A stretch of 64,000 bases of DNA from Eikenella exigua (GCF_008805035.1 NZ_CP038018.1:1798001-1862000); one strand, 5' to 3'; positions 33,807-42,637 are shown, counted from the stretch's first letter. Program-made: numbers and translations. Notes: a model not told the origin generated them from the letters alone.

Positions 33807-34073
33807 TCAGGTTTCGTTAAAACTGTACCCCAGCCCGTGATGGGTACGGATGTGTTCGTCGGCGATGCCGGCTGCGCGCAGTTTGTGGCGCAGGGCGCGG
33901 ATGTGGGTGTTGATGGTGTGGGGGTCGGAGGGGCGGTTGCCGCCGAACATGGCGGTGAGCAGTTCTTCGCGGCTGAACACGCGGCCGGGGCGGTGAAGCA
34001 GGGTGCGCAGCAGGCGGTATTCGCCCTGCGTGAGCGGCAGTTCGCGCCTTTGGTGGCGGATGCCGCAGCCGAC
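33807..34073 (-). pseudogene. CreB/OmpR-type response regulator, C-terminal fragment
   Basis: Only the DNA-binding half remains: ELPLTQGEYRLLRTLLHRPG, then RVFSREELLTAMFGG, SDPHTINTHIRALRHKLRAA and GLGYSFNET before a TGA at 33807. This is the OmpR-type winged helix. No start codon or receiver domain precedes it. Upstream the frame runs straight into the TAA of the lipoprotein gene at 34074, so the receiver part was deleted. It is the natural partner of the broken kinase at 29543, now about 3.3 kb away. Confidence 0.8.
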
Positions 34074-34640
34074 TTAGCGGGCGATGTTGCCGCGCATCAC
34101 TACGCGGGCGTGGAAAGTGCCCACTTCGCAATCGTACTGCCCGCCACGCAGCACTTGGCGGTTGTAGTAGCTGTGGAAGTTGCTCACGCGGCTGCCGCCA
34201 CGGGCTTGGGCGGTTTCCTGGAATTTATGGGCAGCGTTGATAAAGGCGCGTTCGCAGGCGGCTTCGTCGGATTTGTTGGAAGCATTGGCTGCCTGACGGG
34301 TAGACAAATTGGCCTGAATCACACGGCCGCCGCCACTGAAGCTCACCGGCACGCTGGGGTTGAGCAGGCTCTTGGCTTCTTCGGAAGCCAGCACAGCACG
34401 ACCGTTGCAGCGATATACCACTTTGCGGCCGCCGCGGTTGGGGTCGTCGTCGCGCAGCAGGCGGCATACGCGGCCGGTGGTTTGGCTGGTGGCATGGGCG
34501 CTGTTGCGGCCGCTATCGCGGCGGGCTTCAGTGCGGCTGCCTTGATTGCCTGCGTTGTCTGGCGCGCGGTTGTTTTGGCAGCCGGCCAGGCCGAAAGCGG
34601 CTACAATTGCAGCCGCCAGCATGATTTGGCGAGATTTCAT
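34074..34640 (-). CDS. Uncharacterised lipoprotein
   Basis: A 188-residue protein. ATG at 34640 follows GGGAG; the frame to 34874 is not used. Signal and lipobox: MLAAAIVAAFGLAGC. A Gly/Ser/Arg-rich linker follows, then a domain with four more cysteines (GRVCRLLRDDDPNRG, VVYRCNGRAVLAS, EAACERAFINAAHKF, GQYDCEVGTFHARVV). I do not recognise the family. The even number of cysteines suggests periplasmic disulfides. Its 3' end forms the junction with the response-regulator fragment. Confidence 0.7.
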   Translation of the reverse strand: MKSRQIMLAAAIVAAFGLAGCQNNRAPDNAGNQGSRTEARRDSGRNSAHATSQTTGRVCRLLRDDDPNRGGRKVVYRCNGRAVLASEEAKSLLNPSVPVSFSGGGRVIQANLSTRQAANASNKSDEAACERAFINAAHKFQETAQARGGSRVSNFHSYYNRQVLRGGQYDCEVGTFHARVVMRGNIAR

Positions 34641-34730
34641 ATTTGCTCCCTTTTTAAGCTGGGTTGGAAAACCGAAAATCCACGGCCAAGCAGCCGCGAT
34701 TTCACAGAGTTTAAAGTATATTAAAAAACC

Positions 34731-35387
34731 TTGCCTATGCCTACCCGCCTGCCGCCGCCACACCCCCTCCACCTCTATTTGGCCGCGCCCGACTGCGCCG
34801 AGCACTACCATGCCGAGCTGCTGGATGCGGCCGACTGCGCCCACCTTGTGCGCTACCCTGCCCGTGCGGTGCAAACCGGCTGGCAGGTGAGCCGTTTTCT
34901 CAAGCAGCAGGCGGCGGCCGACGGGTTTTCAGGTAGCCCGAATTATTCGGGCAGCCTCAGCCACAGCGGCGGCCATGCCGTGCTGGCAGTGCCGTCTGCC
35001 GATTTTCCCGTGGGCGTGGATTTGGAACGGCTGCGCCCGCGCCGTTTCGATGCCTGGCCGGATTGGGTGCTGCATGCCGACGAAGCGAGCTGGCTGCAAC
35101 AGCATGCCGAATTGGCCGATTATTATGCTTTGTGGACGCTGAAAGAAGCCTTGCTCAAGGCCACCGGGCAGGGCCTGGCGGAGATGCCGCAAACCGGATT
35201 GCGGCCAAACGGGGACGGCGGGCGGCTCTGCGCAGGCGACCGCCTTTGGCAGGGCGCGGTGTTTCTGTTGGACGGAGCTTGGCTGTGCGGCGTGGTGTGG
35301 CCGCAGGAAGTGGCGGCGGAATGGGCTTGGCACGGCTTCGGCGAATGGCAGGCGGTGGAAAAGCAGCTGCTTTATCGTTTTGTTTAG
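34731..35387 (+). CDS. 4'-phosphopantetheinyl transferase, Sfp type
   Basis: Converts apo- to holo-acyl carrier protein using CoA. The 218-residue protein has the two Sfp signatures: VGVDLERLRPRRF (Mg-binding Asp and Glu) and the WTLKEALLKATGQG helix; SLSHSGGHAVLAV is the usual preceding motif. An in-frame DUS encodes FSGSPN. Two acyl carrier proteins lie 1.8 and 2.2 kb downstream on the same strand, its probable substrates. ATG codons at 34731 and 34737 are both possible. Confidence 0.88.
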   Translation: MPMPTRLPPPHPLHLYLAAPDCAEHYHAELLDAADCAHLVRYPARAVQTGWQVSRFLKQQAAADGFSGSPNYSGSLSHSGGHAVLAVPSADFPVGVDLERLRPRRFDAWPDWVLHADEASWLQQHAELADYYALWTLKEALLKATGQGLAEMPQTGLRPNGDGGRLCAGDRLWQGAVFLLDGAWLCGVVWPQEVAAEWAWHGFGEWQAVEKQLLYRFV

Positions 35388-35642
35388 CCGCTTGTGGGCT
35401 TTCAGGTAGCCTCAAATTCGCGAGCCGCCAAGATGGAAACTTCAGAAATAAAGGCTACCTGAAACTTTTCTTTTCGCAGAACCGCCGCCACATTTTTCCG
35501 CCCGCCGGCCAGATGCCCGAGTGCTGCTTTCTTGTTATAATGCGCCACCTTAACAGCTCTTAACAGGCCGCCGGCTTTTAAAAAGGCTACCTGAAAGCAA
35601 AGCTTCAGCGCAGTTAAAACGCAGCCTCAACGAAGTTAAACC

Positions 35643-36389
35643 ATGACCGCCGATTTCCGCCTCCGCTTTTCTATCCAAAGCTGGCACGCCGCCTCCACCC
35701 GCCTGCACACAGGCGAAGACTGGGCGACGTGGGCATCTGGCCGCTTAAACGCCGCCGATTTGCCCGACACGCCGCCGAAGGTGGATTTCCTGCCCGCCAT
35801 GCAGCGGCGGCGGCTCGGCCTCTCGGCGCGGCTGCTGTTTGCGGCGGCGCATCCGCTGTTGGCGGAAGGCGAATCCTGCCCGCTGGTGCTCGCCTCGCAC
35901 GACGGCGAAATCAACCGCAGCTTCGGCTTGTGGACCACGCTGTTGCGCGACAACGAAGTTTCCCCCACTTCCTTCGGCCTTTCCGTACACAACGCCCTGG
36001 CCGGGCAGTGGTCGATGCTGCGCGGCGACATGAGCGAATACACCGCGCTTTCGGTGCGGCAGAGCGGTTTGGAAAGCGCCGTGCTCGAGGCCGCCGGCCT
36101 GCTGGCCGATGGGGCGGAGCGCGTGTTGGCGGTGGTGGTGGACGAACCCTTACAGGCGCAATACCCCGCCGCACCGGCCGAACGCGCGCCCTTCGCCCAC
36201 GCGCTCGCGCTGCTGCTCACCGCCGGCGAAGAGTGGGAACTTTCCTCTGCCGCGCCCGATGCCGGCGGTACGGCAAACTGCGGCTATTGGGGCGCGCTCG
36301 AATGGCTGCGGCAACAGCACTCAGGCAGCCGCCAGTGGATAAACCGTTATGCAGACAAGGCTTGGCAATGGCAGCGGCTTACCCCTTGA
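35643..36389 (+). CDS. Ketosynthase-like protein (chain-length-factor type)
   Basis: A 248-residue protein of the beta-ketoacyl-synthase-like (ketoacyl-synt_2) family found in aryl polyene clusters. It matches the N-terminal half of a ketosynthase: DFLPAMQRRRLGLSARLLFA, LVLASHDGEINRSFGLWTTL, SPTSFGLSVHNALAGQWSML. No Cys nucleophile is seen at the expected place, in line with a chain-length-factor partner of a true ketosynthase. The end overlaps the acyltransferase start by 22 bases. No complete ketosynthase partner is encoded next to it. Confidence 0.75.
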   Translation: MTADFRLRFSIQSWHAASTRLHTGEDWATWASGRLNAADLPDTPPKVDFLPAMQRRRLGLSARLLFAAAHPLLAEGESCPLVLASHDGEINRSFGLWTTLLRDNEVSPTSFGLSVHNALAGQWSMLRGDMSEYTALSVRQSGLESAVLEAAGLLADGAERVLAVVVDEPLQAQYPAAPAERAPFAHALALLLTAGEEWELSSAAPDAGGTANCGYWGALEWLRQQHSGSRQWINRYADKAWQWQRLTP

Positions 36390-37150
36390 GCGCCCGTTTA
36401 AACCGCCTGTGGCGATTGCTGGCCACCGGGCTGGGCTTCGTGTTTTTCGGTGTGTTCGGCGTGCTGCTGCAAATCGTGCTGCTGCCCTGGCTATGCCGCC
36501 CATCGCCCACTTTGGCGCAGCAAAAGCAGGCGCGGCGCGTGGTTACGCGCACTTGGCTGTGGTTTAGCTATTATTTGATGCGCTCGGGCATTTTGAGCGC
36601 GGAATTTGAAGGCTTCGAGTGGCTAGGCCGCCCCGGCCAGCTGATTTTGGCCAACCATCCCTCGCTGCTCGATGTGGTATTCCTGCTCGGCCGCGTGCCC
36701 GAAGCCAACTGCATCGTGAAAGCCGATTTGCAGCGCAATCCGGCCATGGCTGGGCAAATCCGCGCCTGCGGCTACCTGCCCAATCAGGAAGATTTGGATT
36801 TTGTCGATGCAGTGCACGAAGTTTTGCAGCAGCAATGCCTGTTGGTATTCCCCGAAGGCACGCGCACCGGCTGGGATGGTGTGGTGAAATTTCATCGCGG
36901 CGCAGTATCCATCGGCCTCAGAAGCGCGCAGGTCATCACCCCCGTAGTGATTAAAATGCAGCCGCCAAACTTCAAAAAAGGCCAGCCGTGGTACAAAATC
37001 CCGCTGCAAAAACCGGCCTACCGCTTTATTGTGGGCGACGACATCAACCCGCAGGATTGGCTCAGCCAACACCCCCTGCCCATCGCCGCCCGCCGCCTCA
37101 ACGACCACCTGCAACAATATTTCAACGAAAGAAGCCAAAAACATGACTGA
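36368..37150 (+). CDS. 1-acyl-sn-glycerol-3-phosphate-type acyltransferase
   Basis: A PlsC-fold membrane acyltransferase of 260 residues. I start it at ATG 36368, inside the end of the previous gene; the longer frame from 35729 is only the shadow of that gene. The catalytic NHPSLLD and the substrate motif VFPEGTRTGWDG are clear. An N-terminal TM segment (ATGLGFVFFGVFGVLLQIVL) anchors it. In aryl polyene clusters such enzymes stand beside the carrier proteins, as here. The stop overlaps the ACP start by 8 bases. Confidence 0.85.
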   Translation: MAAAYPLSARLNRLWRLLATGLGFVFFGVFGVLLQIVLLPWLCRPSPTLAQQKQARRVVTRTWLWFSYYLMRSGILSAEFEGFEWLGRPGQLILANHPSLLDVVFLLGRVPEANCIVKADLQRNPAMAGQIRACGYLPNQEDLDFVDAVHEVLQQQCLLVFPEGTRTGWDGVVKFHRGAVSIGLRSAQVITPVVIKMQPPNFKKGQPWYKIPLQKPAYRFIVGDDINPQDWLSQHPLPIAARRLNDHLQQYFNERSQKHD

Positions 37151-37403
37151 CTTGAAACAAGAAATCAAACAACTGATTATCGACAGCCTCGGCCTGGAAG
37201 ACCTCACCCCCGCCGACATCGGCGACGAAGAAGCCCTGTTCGGCAACAGCGGCCTCGGCCTCGATTCCGTAGACGCACTCGAACTCGGCCTGGCCGTGCA
37301 AAAACACTTCGGCTTCCAGCTCGACGGCGAAAGCCAGGAACTGCGTGACAGCTTCGCCAATGTGTCCACACTGGCCGCTTTCGTGCAGAAACAACGCGGC
37401 TAG
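37143..37403 (+). CDS. Acyl carrier protein (first)
   Basis: An 86-residue carrier protein with the phosphopantetheine serine in GLGLDSVDALEL. ATG at 37143 overlaps the acyltransferase stop, so translation is coupled. It is longer and more acidic at the N-terminus than AcpP, as in specialised aryl-polyene or lipid carrier proteins. The transferase at 34731 is its likely activator. Confidence 0.88.
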   Translation: MTDLKQEIKQLIIDSLGLEDLTPADIGDEEALFGNSGLGLDSVDALELGLAVQKHFGFQLDGESQELRDSFANVSTLAAFVQKQRG

Positions 37404-37546
37404 CCGAAGCAGTTTGATTAAGGCTACCTGAAAGCAAAGTCTTGGCGAAGCCAAGGCTAAGTTACTGCGAAGCGAAAAGCAGCAGGCTACCTGAAACAGT
37501 GGTTGGGCATGCCTGCCCGATCGCCCCCATCATTTAAGGAACATCC

Positions 37547-37807
37547 ATGACCGAAACCGAAATCCGCGCCTTCCTGTTCGACATCCTGGAAAACATGTTT
37601 GAAATCGACACCAGCAACGTAACCGGCAGCACCAATCTCTACGAAGACCTCGAAATCGACAGCATCGACGCCATCGACCTGCTCGATCAAATCAAACGCC
37701 AAACCGGCTACAAACTCCAAGCTGAAGACTTCCGCAACGTCCGTACCATCGACGACATCGTGGCCGCCGTATCCAAGCTCTACCAAGAAGCCAAGCCCGA
37801 AGCGTGA
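37547..37807 (+). CDS. Acyl carrier protein (second)
   Basis: An 86-residue carrier protein with the attachment serine in DLEIDSIDAIDLL, distinct in sequence from the first ACP. Two different ACPs in a row are typical of aryl polyene clusters. It is separated from the first ACP by 143 bases holding two eikDUS copies. The stop overlaps the GTG start of the next gene (GTGA). Confidence 0.88.
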   Translation: MTETEIRAFLFDILENMFEIDTSNVTGSTNLYEDLEIDSIDAIDLLDQIKRQTGYKLQAEDFRNVRTIDDIVAAVSKLYQEAKPEA

Positions 37808-38343
37808 AAACCGCCGCCAAAATCCTGCTCGGCATCTTGAGCGTACTCTACCCCCTGCTCTGGTATTACGGCCGCGAGCAGGGCTGGTTTTATCCGCTGG
37901 CCGGCTTCATGCTCCTGCTCTGGCTCGCCCGCGCCGCCATGCAGCGCGATCCCGGCCAGCGGCGCGTTTCCCTCCTCGTGGCCGCCTTCTTCGCCGCCAT
38001 CCTCCTTTTGAAGCGGCCCGGCAGCATGTATTGGTATCCCGTGTGGGTAAACGGCCTGCTGTTGCTGCTGTTCGGCCTCAGCCTCACGCAAAAACAAAGC
38101 CTGATCGAACGCCTCGCCCGCCTGCAACACCCCGACCTGCCGCCCGAAGGCGTGGCCTACACCCGCCGCGTTACCCAAATCTGGTGCGGCTTTTTCGCCC
38201 TCAACGGCAGCCTCGCCGCCCTGCTCGTGCTGCTCGAACAATACCGCTGGTGGGCGCTCTACACCGGCATCATCGCCTACATCCTGATGGGCATCCTGAT
38301 GGGCGGCGAGTTTGCCTACCGCAAGTGGGTGTTGAAGTTGTAA
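37804..38343 (+). CDS. Membrane protein of the aryl-polyene cluster (COG4648 type)
   Basis: A 179-residue inner-membrane protein with about five hydrophobic segments (ILLGILSVLYPLLWYYG, AGFMLLLWLARA, VSLLVAAFFAAILLL, WVNGLLLLLFGLSL, GIIAYILMGILMGGEFAYR). It starts with GTG at 37804, overlapping the ACP stop. COG4648 proteins follow the two ACPs in aryl polyene clusters of enterobacteria. Its role is unknown. This is the last gene of the group; a terminator follows. Confidence 0.72.
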   Translation: MKTAAKILLGILSVLYPLLWYYGREQGWFYPLAGFMLLLWLARAAMQRDPGQRRVSLLVAAFFAAILLLKRPGSMYWYPVWVNGLLLLLFGLSLTQKQSLIERLARLQHPDLPPEGVAYTRRVTQIWCGFFALNGSLAALLVLLEQYRWWALYTGIIAYILMGILMGGEFAYRKWVLKL

Positions 38344-38351
38344 AGCCAAAT

Positions 38352-38382
38352 AAAGGCTACCTGAAACTTTCAGGTAGCCTTT
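38352..38382. terminator. eikDUS terminator closing the ACP gene group
   Basis: AAAGGCTACCTGAAA and its inverse with a one-base loop, between convergent genes ending at 38343 and 38421. Confidence 0.8.
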
Positions 38383-38420
38383 TGGTTTGCCCACGCTTGG
38401 TTCAATCAAGCGGATTGTGC

Positions 38421-39761
38421 TTAACGCCTTCTGCCGTTGCTGCGGCGGGCGGCGGGTTTGCCGGCTTGGGGCATACCGACCACGGTGGTGTGCAGGCCGG
38501 TTACGCGGCGCTGCCAGGCGGCTTTCACTTCTTCGGCGCTTAAGCAGGAAACGGCTGCCGGGTAACGGCTGAGGTAGTCGTCGGGCAGGTTGTAGAGGCC
38601 GATGAGTTTCAGGTAGCCCAACAGTTCGGCGTTGGTGTCGAAGCGCAGGGGGAAGCTGCCCACGAGATTAGCCTTGGCTTGGGCGAGCTCGGCTTCGGTG
38701 GGGCCGTTGGCGGCAAATTCCTGCAATACTTTCTGTGTGTCGGCCAGGGCGGCGGCGGCGCGGGATTTTTCGGTGGCGAAGGAGATGGTGAGCGGGCCTT
38801 GGGCGCGCAAGGGGGCGAGGCGGGAGGAAGCGCCGTAGGTGTAGCCGTGTTGGTCGCGCAATACCTTCATCAGCCGGCTATCAAAGCCGCCGCCGCCGAG
38901 GATGTAGTTGCCCACGGCCAGGGCGTAGTAGTCGGGATCGTTCGGCGTGAGGAGGGGCATGCCCAACACGATGTGCGCCTGGGTGCCGCTGTGCGGCAGG
39001 GTTTGGGTTTGCACTGCGCCATGGGTGGCTTCGGGCAGGGGCGGCAAGGCTTGGCCGGTGGGCAAGTCGCCGGTGAGTTTGCTCACGATTGCTTCGGCCT
39101 GGCTACGGCTGACATCGCCCACAATCGCCACCACGGCATTGCGGCGGGTGAAATATTGCTGGTGGAAGCGGTGCAGGTCGGCGGGGGTGATGCGGCGGAT
39201 GGTTTGCTCGCTGGTGCGGGCGGGGTAGCCGTAGGGATGGGTGGGGTACACCTGCCGGGTGTTGGCCACGGAGGCGAGGAAATCGGGCTGGGTGCGGTTT
39301 TGTTTGAGGGTTTCCACCGCACGGTCTTGCTCGCGTTTGAGTACGGCGGGATCGAAACGGGGTTCAACCAATACGTCGCGCATCAGGCCGAGGGCGGGAT
39401 TGAGGATATCCGGCTTGGAGAGGCTGCGCAGTCGCACGCCGGAGGTATCGGTGGTGTTGTAGCTGGAGAGGCTCACGGCCAAATCGGCCACGCGCTGGAG
39501 CAGGGCTTCTTCGCCCAGGCTTTTGGTGCCGGTATCGGCCAAGCCGGCGGCGAAATCGGCCACGCCGATTTTATTGGCGCTGTCGCGGCTGCTGCCGGCA
39601 TCGAAGGCCACGTCGATATCGACAATCGGGTTTTCACGCCGCTCCACCAGCAGCACTTTGGTGCCCTCGGCGGTTTGCCAGCGCTGAATGGGGATATTCT
39701 CGGCCAGCGCGGCGGCGGGCAGCAGGCAGGCCAGCAGCAGGGTGCGGAACAGGGGTTTCAT
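38421..39761 (-). CDS. M16-family peptidase homologue, catalytically inactive type
   Basis: A 446-residue periplasmic protein (signal LLLACLLPAAALA). The M16 fold is clear (VEPRFDPAVLKREQDRAVET, RNAVVAIVGDVSRSQAEAIV), but the zinc motif HxxEH is missing: the equivalent position reads KIGVADFAAGLADTG. Such proteins pair with an active M16 partner, like the two subunits of mitochondrial processing peptidase. The partner is the gene 127 bases upstream on the same strand. An in-frame DUS encodes LLGYLKLIG. Confidence 0.88.
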   Translation of the reverse strand: MKPLFRTLLLACLLPAAALAENIPIQRWQTAEGTKVLLVERRENPIVDIDVAFDAGSSRDSANKIGVADFAAGLADTGTKSLGEEALLQRVADLAVSLSSYNTTDTSGVRLRSLSKPDILNPALGLMRDVLVEPRFDPAVLKREQDRAVETLKQNRTQPDFLASVANTRQVYPTHPYGYPARTSEQTIRRITPADLHRFHQQYFTRRNAVVAIVGDVSRSQAEAIVSKLTGDLPTGQALPPLPEATHGAVQTQTLPHSGTQAHIVLGMPLLTPNDPDYYALAVGNYILGGGGFDSRLMKVLRDQHGYTYGASSRLAPLRAQGPLTISFATEKSRAAAALADTQKVLQEFAANGPTEAELAQAKANLVGSFPLRFDTNAELLGYLKLIGLYNLPDDYLSRYPAAVSCLSAEEVKAAWQRRVTGLHTTVVGMPQAGKPAARRSNGRRR

Positions 39762-39841
39762 GGGGATTCACTCCTAAATTTGGATACGGTTTGGGCTGTG
39801 CTGAAGCGGGCGCTTTCAGGTAGCCTTTTCATTCAAGCCGG

Positions 39842-39882
39842 AAGGCTACCTGAAAAATATTTCTACGTTTTCAGGTAGCCTT
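39842..39882 (-). terminator. Inverted eikDUS between the two M16 genes
   Basis: AAGGCTACCTGAAAA at 39842 and its inverse at 39868-39882, directly after the stop of the active M16 gene. Confidence 0.6.
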
Positions 39883-39888
39883 TGCCGC

Positions 39889-41199
39889 TTACTTGGATTC
39901 GGGATACAGCACCACGGTGGTGTGTTTCTGCGCCAGGAGCCAGCGGGCGGCCTCGCGCACTTCTTCGGCGCTCACGGCCAAGCGGCGGCGGAGAATTTCG
40001 TCTTCATCCGTGTAGGAGAAGCCGGCCGACTCCAGCGAGCCGATGTTGGTGGCTTGGGTTTCCATCGAATCTTTGCCAAACTCGCGTGCGGCCAGGCTGC
40101 GGTTGCGCACACGCGCCAATTCTTCTTCGCTCACGCCGTGTTCGGCAATTTGGCGCACTTCGTTCAAAAACGCTGCCGTGAGCTGCTCGGGCTTCACATT
40201 CGGCGCGGGCGTGCCGCTAAACAGCAGCACATCCGGCGAGCGGGTGAGCATATCGTAGCCCATCGAGGCTTCCACGGCGACCTTGCGGCCGCGTACCAGA
40301 TTGCGCTCGATGCGGGCAGACATGCTGCCGTCGAGCACGTCGGCCAGCATATTCAGCGCATAGGGCAGCTTGTCGTCTACCTTGCGCAGGGCGGGCACCT
40401 GAATAGCCAAGCCCACCACCGGCGAGCTTACCGGCGCGGTGGAACGGGCGGAGCGGTTGGCCGTTTGCGGCGGCTCGATTAAATCATTGCGCGCGGGCAG
40501 CGGGTGGTCGGGCAGGCTACCGAACAGTTTTTCCGCGTTATCCAGCACTTCGCCCGCCTTCACGTCGCCCACAATCACCAGCGTGGCGTTGTGCGGCGCA
40601 TACCAGGCGCGGTACCACTGGCGCAAATCTTCCGGCTTGAGCGTGTGCAAATCCGCCTCATAGCCGATAACCGGCGCGCGGTTTTCCGGCTTGGCATAGG
40701 CATTCAGATTAATCTGCTCCCACATTTTGCCATCAGGATCGTTATCAGTGGTGAGGCGACGCTCTTCGCGGATTACCTTCATTTCGTTTTCAAAATCGGC
40801 ATCGCTGAAATTCAGGTTCACCATGCGGTCGGCTTCCAGCTCCAGCACCTGCGGCAGGCTGGCTACGGCAAATTCTTGGTGATACACGGTTTCGTTGCGT
40901 GAAGTGAAGGCGTTGTCGCTGCCACCCAGCGCGGAAATGCGGCGGCTGAATTCGCCGGCGGGTACGGTGGGCGTGCCTTTAAACATCATGTGCTCCAAGG
41001 CGTGGCTCAGGCCGGTTTTGCCTGCGTGCTCGTCGGCACTGCCCACCTTAAACCACAGCTGCGTGACCGCCACCGGCGCACGGTGGTCTTCGCGCACAAT
41101 TACTTTCATACCATTGGCCAGCACGCGCGACTGCGTTTCTGCCGCCGCCGGCACCACAGAAGCCGCCAACACGGCGGCCACAAGCAATGAACGGAACAT
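39889..41199 (-). CDS. M16-family zinc metallopeptidase, active subunit
   Basis: A 436-residue secreted peptidase. I use the ATG at 41199, which opens a signal peptide (SLLVAAVLAASVVPAAA); the longer frame to 41250 hides it. The zinc motif GLSHALEHMMFKG is intact, with the distal glutamate expected in the following helix. It makes a typical active/inactive pair with the downstream gene. Substrate unknown; the family degrades peptides in the periplasm. Confidence 0.9.
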   Translation of the reverse strand: MFRSLLVAAVLAASVVPAAAETQSRVLANGMKVIVREDHRAPVAVTQLWFKVGSADEHAGKTGLSHALEHMMFKGTPTVPAGEFSRRISALGGSDNAFTSRNETVYHQEFAVASLPQVLELEADRMVNLNFSDADFENEMKVIREERRLTTDNDPDGKMWEQINLNAYAKPENRAPVIGYEADLHTLKPEDLRQWYRAWYAPHNATLVIVGDVKAGEVLDNAEKLFGSLPDHPLPARNDLIEPPQTANRSARSTAPVSSPVVGLAIQVPALRKVDDKLPYALNMLADVLDGSMSARIERNLVRGRKVAVEASMGYDMLTRSPDVLLFSGTPAPNVKPEQLTAAFLNEVRQIAEHGVSEEELARVRNRSLAAREFGKDSMETQATNIGSLESAGFSYTDEDEILRRRLAVSAEEVREAARWLLAQKHTTVVLYPESK

Positions 41200-41279
41200 A
41201 AGTTTTCCTAAAAACGGGAAGAGGCTGCATGATACCGAAATTTTCGGCAAAGGGCACTTGGGGCGGTCTGAATAAAGAA

Positions 41280-41310
41280 AAAGGCTACCTGAAACTTTCA
41301 GGTAGCCTTT
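41280..41310 (-). terminator. eikDUS terminator of the cupin gene
   Basis: AAAGGCTACCTGAAA and its inverse with one-base loop, 18 bases past the cupin stop. Confidence 0.8.
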
Positions 41311-41327
41311 GCTGTGATTGCGCCAGA

Positions 41328-41834
41328 TTACCGCGCGGCCGGGGCAGCAGGAGCAGTGCTCGGCAGCTGGCCGATAAAGTTGATGAAGCGCAGCGGCCGG
41401 CGGCCGGTGTTTTTCAGCGCATGCGACTGACCGGGGCGGGCGATGGTGATGTCACCGGCAGACACAGGCACTTCCTTGCCGTCTGTACCCATAAACGTGC
41501 CGCGGCCTTCCACAATCAGGTACACGTCTTCATTGTTGGTGTGCTTGTGCAGGCCGATAGACGCACCCGGCGGCAGCGTGAGCCAGCCGATTTCGCGGAT
41601 AGCATCTTGCTCGCCGGTTTGGTGGCGGGTGTAGGCAAAACGTCCCAGTAGCCTGCCTTCGCCGCCGCCGGCTTTTTCGCGGTTCCACTGCTGCAAGTTG
41701 GACATTCTGTACACCTGCACGCTGCGGTCTACCGGCGTTTTGCTCGGTTCGTTCGTGCCCTGCACATCATGCGCCCAAGTGCCGGCGCTGGCAAACAGAG
41801 CGGAAGCGACAACGGACAACATCACTTTTTTCAT
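41328..41834 (-). CDS. Periplasmic cupin-domain protein
   Basis: A 168-residue protein with an N-terminal signal (MLSVVASALFASAGTWA). The single cupin barrel shows both motifs: GLHKHTNNEDVYLIVEGRG and AGDITIARPGQSHALKNTG, so a metal site of His and Glu is likely. Start at ATG 41834 after AGGAGAT; the longer frame to 41870 spoils the signal peptide. Function unknown; single-gene unit. Confidence 0.8.
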   Translation of the reverse strand: MKKVMLSVVASALFASAGTWAHDVQGTNEPSKTPVDRSVQVYRMSNLQQWNREKAGGGEGRLLGRFAYTRHQTGEQDAIREIGWLTLPPGASIGLHKHTNNEDVYLIVEGRGTFMGTDGKEVPVSAGDITIARPGQSHALKNTGRRPLRFINFIGQLPSTAPAAPAAR

Positions 41835-42027
41835 CGGGTATCTCCTGTGGTTGGAATGAAGAGGAAACAAAGGATTTGGTGCAGAATAGGTGGTGGAACG
41901 GGAGTGGTCAAGATAGCTTATAAATGGAAACCGGTTTATTTGCTGTTTGTTTGATGTATGCTAAAAATTATGTTTACCAATGCTGCTTGAAAACTTGCCG
42001 AAGTACTTTTCAGGTAGCCTTTCGCCT

Positions 42028-42637
42028 TCACACTTGGTGCAGCAACACCTGCAACACAAACTTGCTGCCCACAGAAACGCTCAGCAGCACAAAACCCGCC
42101 AGCATGCTTTGAAACATCAGCTTTTCCAGGCCCAACAGCGGTGGCAAAACGACATCAGTGGCGAAATGCGGTAACTGCGCAGGCGGCGGTTCAGCAGCAA
42201 AACCAACGGCGCAAGCAACACGGCAATACCGAACAGGTTGTACGATAACACCGATGTGCCCACGTGCAGAGAAAGGGCATATTGCCCACCGCATAATCCG
42301 CGCCCAGCGCCGGCCACTGCGCGGCAGCCGGCATGGAAAGCGTGGCAAAAGGGTAGAGCAGTTGCAAACCCTTCAGCAAATAAAAGAAACTGCCGCACCA
42401 ACACAACAGCAGCATCAACTAGGTACCCAGACACTGGGCATAGCCGATGCCGTTGGGGAAGCGGCTGAGTAGCAGCGGCTGACACTCTACCGCCGCGTGC
42501 ACGGGCAGCTGCGCCACCAGCAACAGCAGCTCACCTTTGAGCAGGCATGGCTGCCGGGCATCCTGCCTCCCGAACCGCTAGGCAAACACGCCTATGCCGC
42601 CGTAGAGCAACGCAAGCAAAATAAACAATCCGGCCAT
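42028..42637 (-). pseudogene. YpjD/CcsA-like cytochrome c assembly protein, decayed
   Basis: Fragments of one membrane protein in two frames. ATG 42637 opens MAGLFILLALLYGGIGVFA then hits a TAG; further pieces read PVHAAVECQPLLLSRFPNGI, a second TAG near 42419, then LMLLLCWCGSFFYLLKGLQL and DYAVGNMPF. After a frameshift near 42270, SLHVGTSVLSYNLFGIAVLL continues, ending SKFVLQVLLHQV. HVGTSVLSY is the haem-handling type motif of YpjD/CcsA. ypjD lies next to ffh in many proteobacteria, as here. It is clearly non-functional. Confidence 0.8.

Noticed and set aside
33817..34131. 104-residue Pro/His-rich ORF
   Set aside because: Alternative frame of the response-regulator fragment, whose winged-helix sequence is clear.
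35729..36367. Long N-terminal extension of the acyltransferase frame
   Set aside because: Arg/Ala-rich shadow of the ketosynthase-like gene; the real acyltransferase starts at 36368.
38679..39878. 399-residue ORF antisense to the M16 peptidase gene
   Set aside because: It mirrors the real gene, has no domain pattern and contains translated uptake sequences at its end.
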